Positions 1 to 5,658 of a stretch of 9,595 nt of DNA are shown here, piece after piece. Numbering within the stretch: the first letter of the stretch is position 1; every line of letters starts with the position of its first letter. Below the pieces are notes generated by a model. That model ran no database searches and was not told where the DNA came from. It saw only the letters and a program-made list of their open reading frames with translations. The stretch is from an uncultured Bacteroidia bacterium (GTDB lineage: Bacteria > Bacteroidota > Bacteroidia > Bacteroidales > UBA932), in assembly GCA_902795785.1 (NCBI GenBank), contig CADBMK010000092.1:1-9595 (forward strand), given 5' to 3'. A program made the position numbers and the translations under genes.

Positions 1-12
1 AACTTCAAGAAA

Positions 13-822
13 TCATTCGGACTGAGACTTGCGCTCTAGCGCTTTTGCCTCATCCCATATAGAATCCATCTCCGCCAGGGTCAGATCTTTCAGGTTTCGG
101 CCCTGGCGAATTGTTTTCTCCTCCAGGTAGGTAAACCTGCGCTTGAACTTTTCACATGTCCTGGAAAGGGCCTTGTCAGGATCAAGGCCATAGAGCCTTG
201 CCGCATTGATGATTGAGAAGAGATAGTCTCCCAACTCCCCTTCCGCCTTTTCCACATCATCGCCCATGCCGTCAAGTTCAGCCTGGAACTCGCCCAGTTC
301 TTCCCGGACCTTTCCCCATACATCTTCCTTCTTTTCCCAGTCAAAGCCGGCACCGCGAGCCTTATCCTGCATGAAATATGCTTTCAGGAGGGATGGCATA
401 CTGTCCGGGATGCCAGACAATATCCGCTTGTTGCCTCCTTTCTCCTTTGCCTTGACAAGTTCCCAGGTATCGGCAATTTCCTCCGGAGTGGAGGCCTTGG
501 GGCCGTCACCGAACACGTGAGGATGGCGGAAGATCATTTTCTCCGAGACAGCATCCGCGATGTCACCTATATCGAACTTGCCGAGTTCGGATTGAATCTT
601 TGCATAAAATACTATATGGAAGAGGACATCACCGAGTTCTTTTTTAAAACCGGCGTCGTCGTTTTTGATTATTGCATCGCTGAGTTCGTATACTTCTTCT
701 ATGGTTCTCGGACGGATTGATTCACAAGTTTGTGCGTGATTCCACGGACACTCCTCGCGGAGCCTGTCCATAACGTCAAGAAGTCGGGAAAGCTTCTGGA
801 GATTCTCTTTTCTCGTATTCAT
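13..822 (-). CDS. mazG: Nucleoside triphosphate pyrophosphohydrolase MazG
   Basis: Cytoplasmic enzyme that hydrolyses (d)NTPs to NMP and pyrophosphate, cleaning the nucleotide pool and, in E. coli, affecting ppGpp levels. The 269-aa protein matches the usual two-domain MazG length (about 263 aa in E. coli). Domain 1 (about residues 10-105) carries CPWNHAQT, the metal-binding IEEVYEL (E42, E43, E46), ELGDVLFHIVFYAKI (E62, D65) and RHPHVFGD. Domain 2 (about 150-235) repeats the pattern with REELGEF (E174, E175, E178) and EGELGDYLF (E196, D199). All acidic metal ligands are present in both halves, so both domains may be intact; in E. coli only the C-terminal one is catalytic. The ATG at 822 has no Shine-Dalgarno, as is usual in Bacteroidota. 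It is transcribed divergently from the CoA-transferase gene. Its TGA stop lies 12 bases from the window edge, so its downstream partner is not visible. Confidence 0.95.
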   Translation of the reverse strand: MNTRKENLQKLSRLLDVMDRLREECPWNHAQTCESIRPRTIEEVYELSDAIIKNDDAGFKKELGDVLFHIVFYAKIQSELGKFDIGDIADAVSEKMIFRHPHVFGDGPKASTPEEIADTWELVKAKEKGGNKRILSGIPDSMPSLLKAYFMQDKARGAGFDWEKKEDVWGKVREELGEFQAELDGMGDDVEKAEGELGDYLFSIINAARLYGLDPDKALSRTCEKFKRRFTYLEEKTIRQGRNLKDLTLAEMDSIWDEAKALERKSQSE

Positions 823-829
823 TTTTTTG

Positions 830-837
830 TATATTTG
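830..837 (+). promoter_or_regulatory. Candidate -7 element for the CoA-transferase gene
   Basis: TATATTTG matches the Bacteroidota -7 consensus TAnnTTTG. It would start transcription near 843 and give a leader of about 48 nt. I see no clear TTG -33 element 17-23 bp upstream. It overlaps the start region of mazG on the other strand, making the spacer a compact divergent promoter region. Confidence 0.45.
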
Positions 838-844
838 CAGACAC

Positions 845-862
845 TTGAAACGTCTGTTTCAA
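845..862. promoter_or_regulatory. Perfect inverted repeat, candidate operator or leader hairpin
   Basis: TTGAAAC-GTCT-GTTTCAA is a perfect 7-bp inverted repeat with a 4-nt spacer. It begins about where transcription from the TATATTTG motif should start and lies between the two divergent -7 motifs. Either a dimeric regulator site covering the start point or a small hairpin at the 5' end of the CoA-transferase mRNA would fit. No regulator gene is visible in the window. Confidence 0.4.
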
Positions 863-871
863 ACACATAAA

Positions 872-879
872 CAAAATTA
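872..879 (-). promoter_or_regulatory. Candidate -7 element for mazG
   Basis: Read on the minus strand this is TAATTTTG, a full match to the Bacteroidota -7 consensus TAnnTTTG, and would give a leader of roughly 45 nt for mazG. No TTG -33 element is seen at the expected distance, so the call rests on the -7 motif alone. Confidence 0.35.
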
Positions 880-890
880 AGCAATAAATA

Positions 891-2192
891 ATGAAGTCCA
901 TTCATTTTGTTTCCGCTGAAGAAGCGGTAAAGGCTGTAAAGTCACATGACCACATTCACCTTAGCGGTGTAGCCGCTACCCCTATCATTCTATTGGATGC
1001 GCTCAAACTAAGAGCAGACGCTGGAGAAGTTGAAGACCTCCATTTCCATCATTTCCACACAGAAGGTCCGGCAATCTATTCACAGCCGGAGTATGACGGC
1101 AAGTTTTTTGACCAGGGATTCTTCGTAGGTCCCAACGTCAGGGCCAATGTAAACGCCGGCTACGCAGACTACCTTCCAGTCCACCTCGGAGAGAGCCAGA
1201 AGCTCTACCGCAGCGGCGCCCTTCCTTGCGACGTGGCAATGATTCAGGTCTCCCTTCCTGACGAGAACGGACGCGTTTCTCTCGGAACATCAGTAGACGC
1301 TACATACGCAGCGGTTGAATGCGCAAAGACAGTCATCGCCGTTGTCAACAAATACGTCCCATTCGCATACGGAGACCTTATCTCCGTTGACGATATCGAC
1401 ATCTTCGTAGAGCACAACGAGAAACTCATCACCAAGGGTTTTGCTGAGCCAAATGAGACTGAAAAACTCATCGGCAAGAACTGCGCTGAACTCGTTCCTG
1501 ACGGAGCCTGCCTCCAGATGGGTATCGGCGCCCTTCCTAACGCCCTCGCCATCCAGCTCCTCGATCACAAGAACCTCGGACTTCATACCGAAATGTTCGC
1601 CGACGGTATCCTCAAACTCATCAAGGCCGGCGTAGTAAACAACACCGCCAAGAAGATTGACGTCGGACAGAGCGTGGCATCCTTCCTTCTCGGAAGCGAG
1701 GACGTTTACAACTATATCGACCACAACCCTGCCGTTGCGATGAAGGAAATCAAGTACACAAACGACCCTTGGATCATCGCACAGAATCCTAATATGATGG
1801 CCATCAACTCCGCAACGGAGGTTGACTTCACCGGACAGATAAGCGCCGACTCAATCGGAACAAGGATATTCTCCGGCACAGGAGGACAGCTTGACTTCGT
1901 AAAGGGAGCCACGATGTCTGAAGGCGGTAAGTCCATCACTGCCTTCGCTTCAAGGACAAAGACCGGAAAGAGCAAGATCGTCCCTCTCCTCAACCCTGGA
2001 GCAGGAGTCGTTACCCCTCGTGCGGACGCCCACTACATCGTTACCGAATGGGGTGCAGTTGACCTTTGGGGCAAGTCACTTCAGGAGCGCGCAAAACTTA
2101 TGATCAGCATCGCCCATCCTGACGACCGTGAGGAACTCGACCGCGCAGCCTTCGAGCGCTTCGGTCCTCACTACCACAACTTCAGCATCTAA
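891..2192 (+). CDS. Acetyl-CoA hydrolase/CoA-transferase, Cat2/AbfT (4-hydroxybutyrate/butyrate) type
   Basis: Cytoplasmic family I CoA-transferase that moves CoA between an acyl-CoA and a free carboxylate through a glutamyl-CoA thioester. The 433-aa length fits the 4-hydroxybutyrate/butyryl-CoA:acetate transferase branch rather than the longer (about 500 aa) succinyl-CoA/acetate branch. An N-terminal CoA-transferase-like half is followed by LQMGIGALPNAL (208-219), a glycine-rich CoA-binding loop. LHTEMFADG (231-239) supplies the probable catalytic glutamate E234. GQISADSIGTRIFSGTGGQ, running on into LDF, is the C-terminal signature of the family. The pathway is probably fermentative acid formation (acetate with butyrate, propionate or 4-hydroxybutyrate); the true acyl donor cannot be read from sequence. 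Codons are strongly biased to C-ending forms, which suggests high expression. It is monocistronic: its own promoter region lies upstream and a strong terminator at 2301-2331. The ATG at 891 has an AT-rich leader without Shine-Dalgarno. Confidence 0.9.
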   Translation: MKSIHFVSAEEAVKAVKSHDHIHLSGVAATPIILLDALKLRADAGEVEDLHFHHFHTEGPAIYSQPEYDGKFFDQGFFVGPNVRANVNAGYADYLPVHLGESQKLYRSGALPCDVAMIQVSLPDENGRVSLGTSVDATYAAVECAKTVIAVVNKYVPFAYGDLISVDDIDIFVEHNEKLITKGFAEPNETEKLIGKNCAELVPDGACLQMGIGALPNALAIQLLDHKNLGLHTEMFADGILKLIKAGVVNNTAKKIDVGQSVASFLLGSEDVYNYIDHNPAVAMKEIKYTNDPWIIAQNPNMMAINSATEVDFTGQISADSIGTRIFSGTGGQLDFVKGATMSEGGKSITAFASRTKTGKSKIVPLLNPGAGVVTPRADAHYIVTEWGAVDLWGKSLQERAKLMISIAHPDDREELDRAAFERFGPHYHNFSI

Positions 2193-2196
2193 TACC

Positions 2197-2287
2197 GCTG
2201 ACAGCAAACTGCATCTAATCTCAACTGATATCAAACAGCATCTGCCATCACTGATAACAAACAGTATCTGCCATCACTGATATCAGA
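2197..2287 (+). repeat. 26-bp tandem repeat after the CoA-transferase stop codon
   Basis: Two near-identical 26-bp units occupy 2224-2249 and 2250-2275 (ACTGATATCAAACAGC continuing TATCTGCCATC-like; two differences between units). A partial third unit starts at 2276 and a diverged 27-bp unit at 2197. The last codons and stop of the upstream gene (CAGCATCTAA, 2183-2192) resemble the CTGCATCTAA core of the diverged unit, so the array may have grown by duplication of the gene's own 3' end. It lies in the 3' UTR, before the terminator. Confidence 0.8.
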
Positions 2288-2300
2288 AACCAATAATAAA

Positions 2301-2331
2301 GAGGTCGGCATCACTGCCGGCCTCATTTTTT
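2301..2331 (+). terminator. Intrinsic terminator of the CoA-transferase gene
   Basis: Ten-base stem GAGGTCGGCA (2301-2310), loop TCAC, and TGCCGGCCTC (2315-2324), with one T-G wobble, followed by ATTTTTT. It lies about 110 bp after the stop codon, on the correct strand. Confidence 0.93.
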
Positions 2332-2346
2332 CCCCCAATCCCATCC

Positions 2347-2436
2347 CCTGCCGTACATAAGGACGCCCAAAAATGTACGCGAGAAGATTTGGCAACCCTG
2401 CCGTACACCAGAAGGCCCGAAAATGTACGGGACAAG
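2347..2436 (+). repeat. GTACA repeat, first pair (copies R1 and R2)
   Basis: Two copies start exactly 50 bp apart (2347 and 2397). Each begins CCTGCCGTACA, has a 16-nt middle segment rich in AGG-GCCC-AAAA, then TGTACG. The CCGTACA and TGTACGG arms are inverted repeats (R1 2351-2357 with 2374-2380, last base mismatched; R2 2401-2407 with 2424-2430, perfect). A GATTTGGCAAC linker joins R1 to R2. No spacers of variable sequence are present, so this is not a CRISPR array. Confidence 0.85.
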
Positions 2437-2460
2437 GCCGGATCGGGAAGGATGGACAGC

Positions 2461-2623
2461 CGCGCTGATTTTGAAAACATCATTCTCAGAGATGAGCCTT
2501 ACACTCATTTAGAATAAGCATTGACGAGAATGAACCCGCCCTGGAGGCCGGGGCATTCTTCCGAATAGGGCTCCGAATAGGCTGAGTGCCATTCATTGAA
2601 GAATGATGGTTTCAAAACACGCG
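2461..2623. repeat. Long concentric imperfect palindrome (MITE-like or structured RNA)
   Basis: Outer arms 2469-2486 and 2600-2617 are 18-bp inverted repeats with 17 matches (AGAATGATG followed by T or G, then TTTCAAAA, reading the right-arm sense). Further complementary pairs share nearly the same centre, at about 2542-2545: CGCG 2461-2464 with 2620-2623, CACTCA 2502-2507 with TGAGTG 2583-2588, AGAATG 2527-2532 with CATTCT 2554-2559, and the CCCTGG/CCGGGG tip at 2541-2552. The shared centre makes one long imperfect hairpin more likely than chance arms. No transposase is encoded and no target duplication is obvious. Confidence 0.6.
2561..2581 (+). repeat. Short direct repeat CCGAATAGG
   Basis: CCGAATAGG occurs at 2561-2569 and 2573-2581, separated by GCT. 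The 8-mer CCGAATAG recurs once in inverted orientation across the cstA stop codon, near 3091. It lies within the right arm of the imperfect palindrome. Confidence 0.5.
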
Positions 2624-2632
2624 TTGCCCCGC

Positions 2633-2694
2633 AGGAAACGAAGGATGGAGAAGGCAGAAGGGTGGAGAAGGGAGACGAACGGAAGGGAGGCGGG
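2633..2694 (+). repeat. Purine-rich tract 1
   Basis: Nearly all A/G on the plus strand with a few scattered pyrimidines. It contains AAGGATGGAGAAGG (2641-2654) and GGGAGACGAACG (2670-2681), both of which recur in the second tract. Low-complexity, not coding. Confidence 0.65.
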
Positions 2695-2828
2695 CTGGTC
2701 CGGCAGGAGCCCGTGGCCGCCCGCGGCCTCGTGAGCGGGGAAACCACAAGCCAGGCGCAGTGGTGGGATGAGCGAAGCGAAGGCGTACGGCCGGAGCCAG
2801 CCTGCTCCCGATAAAACAGGATGAGCCA

Positions 2829-2918
2829 CCTGCCGTACACTAGAGGGGCCCAAAATGTACGGAAGAGGATTTGACAACTCTGCCGTACACCAGGAGGCCC
2901 TATTCTGTACGCGAGGAG
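2829..2918 (+). repeat. GTACA repeat, second pair (copies R3 and R4)
   Basis: Same repeat as the pair at 2347, again with a 50-bp period (2829 and 2879) and the same 16-nt distance between arms: R3 CCGTACA 2833-2839 with TGTACGG 2856-2862; R4 CCGTACA 2883-2889 with TGTACG 2906-2911. The linker GATTTGACAAC matches that of the first pair with one change. The pairs lie 482 bp apart in the same orientation. Confidence 0.85.
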
Positions 2919-3036
2919 GGAGACGAACGAAGAAGGCAGGCAAGAAGAGAGAATGGGAAGGATGGAGAAGGGAGGAGAACGAAGGAGGAAGGAAGAAAGA
3001 AAGGGAGGAAGGAAGGGGCGGAGGGAATAGAAAAAA
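2913..3036 (+). repeat. Purine-rich tract 2
   Basis: About 115 of 124 bases are purines, with an unbroken 38-nt purine run at 2981-3018. It shares AAGGATGGAGAAGG (2958-2971) and GGGAGACGAACG (2918-2929) with the first tract. It ends in the A-run that serves as the U-tract of the cstA terminator on the other strand. Such tracts can form triplex DNA; no coding content. Confidence 0.7.
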
Positions 3037-3067
3037 CCCGCGCAGCAGAGGGGGTCTGTGCACGGGT
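3030..3067 (-). terminator. Intrinsic terminator of cstA
   Basis: On the minus strand a stem ACCCGTGCA (3067-3059) then CAGA (3058-3055), loop CCCCC, TCTG, one bulged C, and TGCGCGGGT (3044-3036) is followed by a run of T from the A-tract at 3031-3036. One pair (3062 with 3041) is a U-G wobble on the minus-strand RNA but an A-C mismatch on the plus strand, which supports minus-strand use. It lies 24 bp after the cstA stop codon. Confidence 0.93.
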
Positions 3068-3090
3068 GTATAGGTTCGGGCCCTCGGAGG

Positions 3091-4560
3091 CTATTCGGCG
3101 CGGCGTGGATGGAAGATTGCAAAAAGGATTGCGCAGCCTACCGCCGTCAGGATTCCGATATGCGGAGTATAGGCGGCAGAGATGCCGAAGCCTATAGGCA
3201 TAATGCAGATGAAAGTAACGCAGACGGACGTGATGAAGCAGGCAGGGAGAAGCGACATAAGATAATATGCTCCCTTTCTCTCCTTATAGAGGAATACGGT
3301 GATGGCCCAGAGAGTGAACGATGCAAGAACCTGGTTGGCCCACATGAAGTATCTCCAGATAAAGTTGAAACCATCATTGTCCTCAACCGTAAGGTAGAGG
3401 AAGAATCCCGCAACCACAAATACAGGGAGGCTGACAAGAAGTCTCATAGGGATGCTCTTCTGTCCCACCTTGAGGAAGTCGGCAAGAATCATACGCGCGG
3501 TTCTGAATGAAGTATCGCCGCTTGTGATAGGAGCCGCAACAACGCCGAGGATTGCAAGGATACCGCCAACAACGCCGAGCCAGCCGATTGAAATCTTCTC
3601 AACCACAAGCGGAGCGCTTGAATTGATTGCGATTCCAAGTTGCTCGAATCCGTGACCATATACGAAGTATGAGCCAAGAGCCGCCCAGATAAGGGCTATG
3701 ACGCCTTCCGTAATCATCGCGCCATAGAAGATAGGACGTCCCTGTTTTTCGTTGGTCATACAGCGGGCCATCATTGGGCTCTGAGTTGCATGGAATCCGC
3801 TGAGGGCGCCACAGGCGATTGTAATGAAAAGACAAGGGAAAAGATTCTGTCCCACCAGGCCGGAATCTGCCTTGAGAGTAAGGTCTGACTCTGAAAGGCC
3901 GGTCCAGATTTCAGGAATAGAAGGCCACTTGAGGAAGAGGACCACCATCAGGGCCACGGCCATAAAGATAAGGGCCACGGCAAAAACAGGATAAATCCTT
4001 CCGATGAGCTTGGAAATTGGGAGCAGGGTTGCAAGGATATAATATCCAAAGACAATTAAGCACCACACGATGGCAGGATTTCCAGGCATCCAGTCCTTGG
4101 TAATCTCACCCAGGATGATGGCCGGGCTGGAAGTGAACACCGCACCCACCAGAAGCATAAGCAGCATTGCAAAGACGAGCATCACCGCCCTGGCCTTTCT
4201 GCCAAGATAACGGCCGATGATGTCCGGGAGACCCTCTCCACCGTTGCGCAGGGAGATCATACCGGCAAGGTAATCGTGCATGGCTCCCGCGAAAATACAT
4301 CCAAGCACAATCCAGATGTAGGACGCAGGGCCGAACTTGGCTCCCATAAGGGCTCCGAAGATAGGACCTGTTCCCGCAATGTTCAGGAACTGGATCATGT
4401 AAATCTTCCACAAAGGCATTGGGATATAATCCATGCCGTCTGCCTTTGAGACTGAAGGCGGGATCCTTGACGGGTCCGGAGCAAACACCTTCTCTACAAA
4501 TTTGCCATAGAAAATGTAGCCCAGGATAAGGGCCACCACTCCAATAAGGAAACTGTACAT
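3091..4560 (-). CDS. cstA: Carbon starvation protein CstA family transporter
   Basis: Inner-membrane transporter of the CstA/BtsT family, which in E. coli imports pyruvate and has been linked to peptide uptake in carbon starvation. The 489-aa protein is almost entirely hydrophobic helices. Conserved stretches are QFLNIAGTGPIFGALMGAKF (57-76), HDYLAGMISLRNGGEGLPDI (95-114), GFHATQSPMMARCMTNEKQG (255-274) and PITSGDTSFRTARMILADF (344-362). It belongs to the short form; E. coli CstA and BtsT are about 700 aa, and the extra C-terminal helices are absent, as in other Bacteroidota members (from family knowledge). It is the last gene of a minus-strand run, 23 nt after rsmD, and ends at a strong terminator. 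No Shine-Dalgarno is seen before the ATG at 4560. Substrate specificity (pyruvate versus peptide) cannot be judged from sequence. Confidence 0.93.
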   Translation of the reverse strand: MYSFLIGVVALILGYIFYGKFVEKVFAPDPSRIPPSVSKADGMDYIPMPLWKIYMIQFLNIAGTGPIFGALMGAKFGPASYIWIVLGCIFAGAMHDYLAGMISLRNGGEGLPDIIGRYLGRKARAVMLVFAMLLMLLVGAVFTSSPAIILGEITKDWMPGNPAIVWCLIVFGYYILATLLPISKLIGRIYPVFAVALIFMAVALMVVLFLKWPSIPEIWTGLSESDLTLKADSGLVGQNLFPCLFITIACGALSGFHATQSPMMARCMTNEKQGRPIFYGAMITEGVIALIWAALGSYFVYGHGFEQLGIAINSSAPLVVEKISIGWLGVVGGILAILGVVAAPITSGDTSFRTARMILADFLKVGQKSIPMRLLVSLPVFVVAGFFLYLTVEDNDGFNFIWRYFMWANQVLASFTLWAITVFLYKERKGAYYLMSLLPACFITSVCVTFICIMPIGFGISAAYTPHIGILTAVGCAILFAIFHPRRAE

Positions 4561-4583
4561 ACTATTACTAATTACTTAATCTG

Positions 4584-5126
4584 TCATTCTGATTTTTTTG
4601 CGAAAAACGAGAAATGAACCCTGCCATAGCATCTTTCTTTCACAAAGTTGGGATGTTCGGTGAAAGAATGCTCGTCGCCGTGTTCAAGAATAAAGTAACA
4701 ATCATCATGAAGGATGTCCCTTGACAGGACCTTATCCGGGATCTCCTGTAAATTTTCCAATGCGTAAGGAGGATCTGCAAATATCAGATCGAACTTCTCA
4801 CGGCAAATCGGGAGAAAATCAAAGACATTGTCCCTGACCATCGTGACGTTCTTAAGGCCCAGGCGCATTGCCTCAGTCTTTATAAACGATGCGTTCTCCC
4901 TTGCCATCTCCACGGAATAAACCCTCTCGGCTCCGCGGGACGCAAACTCGAAGGCTATGGCCCCCGTTCCTCCGAAGAGGTCCAGGACCTTCAGGCCTTC
5001 AAACTCATACTCATTGTTGAGAATATTGAAAAGGCCCTCACGGGCGAAATCGGTTGTCGGGCGGGCCTTGTAGCCTGCGGGCGGGTTGATTGATTTTCCC
5101 TTAAGTCTGCCTCCGATAATTCTCAT
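4584..5126 (-). CDS. rsmD: 16S rRNA (guanine(966)-N(2))-methyltransferase RsmD
   Basis: Cytoplasmic SAM-dependent enzyme that makes m2G966 in 16S rRNA during small-subunit assembly. The 180-aa length is normal. MRIIGGRLKGK at the start, RPTTD (22-26), the SAM-binding DLFGGTG (49-55), an acidic ribose-binding strand end SVEM (71-74) and the catalytic DPPY (118-121) follow in the expected order. The start at 5126 is fixed by the conserved MRIIGG N-terminus. It lies 24 nt after the DUF3822-like gene and 23 nt before cstA, with no terminator between, so co-transcription is likely. Confidence 0.95.
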   Translation of the reverse strand: MRIIGGRLKGKSINPPAGYKARPTTDFAREGLFNILNNEYEFEGLKVLDLFGGTGAIAFEFASRGAERVYSVEMARENASFIKTEAMRLGLKNVTMVRDNVFDFLPICREKFDLIFADPPYALENLQEIPDKVLSRDILHDDCYFILEHGDEHSFTEHPNFVKERCYGRVHFSFFAKKSE

Positions 5127-5150
5127 ATCTCTATTATTAATATACTGTAT

Positions 5151-5654
5151 CTACCTGCTGAAGTTCACTTCAAGGAAATACTTCTTTAATGCTTCCTTCT
5201 GCTCTCCGGAAAGAGGAGAGATAAACTGAAGCACGGTTTTCTGTACGTTCAGTCCGAGCGAAGTCAGGACATTGAAAACATGGTATTCCACCGATGTGAA
5301 ATCAGGAACGTCAAACATATTGCAGAAGAGAAGTTTCTCCCCCATCCTTATCGCGAGTGTAAGGACGTGCATCCTGTAAGATGCAACCGCCGAAGGGGCA
5401 TCCTTTCCGTGCTTGTCCACTTCTGCCATCTGGCTGAGAGCCTCAAGGACGTAGTACATCTCAGGGAGCTTTTCATCCTTACCCGTATAGACGAGCACGG
5501 CATCGAAAGCCGAAACCGGTGTTGAACGGACCTCGTCACACGGATCAAGGACAGCCACATCCGAAAGAAGTTCTCTTGCCTTCTCCTGTACGAAAAAAGC
5601 GGCAGGTACCAAGGTAGCCTTGCCGCTGTAATTTGCCTTTATGTCCGAGGCCAT
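5151..5654 (-). CDS. DUF3822-like protein, short form
   Basis: Function unknown. DUF3822 proteins are Bacteroidota-specific and related to the actin-like/ASKHA ATPase fold (family knowledge). I chose the ATG at 5654 (167 aa), 4 nt after the upstream stop; a longer frame opens at 5771 but would overlap the upstream gene by about 113 nt out of frame. The product starts with K-ATLVPAAFF (12-21), which resembles the middle of full-length DUF3822 proteins (about 260 aa). The NMFDVPDFTSVEYHVFNVLT stretch and KKYFLEVNF end resemble their C-terminal half. The N-terminal subdomain therefore seems to be missing. Its place next to rsmD fits known Bacteroidales order. Family assignment is by motif memory, not by search. 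Confidence 0.6.
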   Translation of the reverse strand: MASDIKANYSGKATLVPAAFFVQEKARELLSDVAVLDPCDEVRSTPVSAFDAVLVYTGKDEKLPEMYYVLEALSQMAEVDKHGKDAPSAVASYRMHVLTLAIRMGEKLLFCNMFDVPDFTSVEYHVFNVLTSLGLNVQKTVLQFISPLSGEQKEALKKYFLEVNFSR

Positions 5655-5658
5655 TATG

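Larger units (their letters stand above)
2332..3030. other. Gene-free repeat-rich island between two opposed terminators
   Basis: About 700 bp with no credible gene. Open frames here (largest 205 codons on the minus strand, 2505-3122) are Pro/Ser/Leu/Arg-rich readings of purine/pyrimidine-biased DNA, run through the cstA terminator and overlap the cstA end. The island holds two pairs of a roughly 50-bp CCGTACA/TGTACGG repeat, a concentric imperfect palindrome at 2461-2623, a GC-rich stretch at about 2690-2730 containing GGCCGC-CC-GCGGCC (2715-2728), and two purine tracts with shared 14- and 12-bp words. Neither flanking gene should be transcribed through it, because a terminator faces it from each side. 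Confidence 0.8.

Noticed and set aside
2347..2918. CRISPR array from regularly spaced GTACA repeats
   Set aside because: Only two copies per cluster. The 50-bp period is repeat sequence throughout with no unique spacers, and no cas genes are nearby.
2561..3098. CCGAATAG words at 2561/2573 and inverted near 3091 as terminal inverted repeats of a mobile element
   Set aside because: Only 8 bases match, one copy spans the cstA stop codon, and no target duplication or transposase is seen.
2505..3122. Minus-strand frame of 205 codons (and overlapping frames of 156, 72 and 108 codons) in the island
   Set aside because: Low-complexity Pro/Ser/Leu/Arg or Arg/Gly/Glu composition produced by purine-rich DNA. 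The frames cross the cstA terminator, the palindrome and the GTACA repeats, and have no recognisable domain or start signal.
3452..4411. Antisense frames inside cstA (both strands)
   Set aside because: Shadows of the cstA reading frame with no domain, start signal or promoter of their own.
3091..4560. cstA as a truncated pseudogene because it is much shorter than E. coli CstA
   Set aside because: The frame is open, conserved motifs run in order and the end is followed by a proper terminator. Short forms of this length are normal in Bacteroidota.
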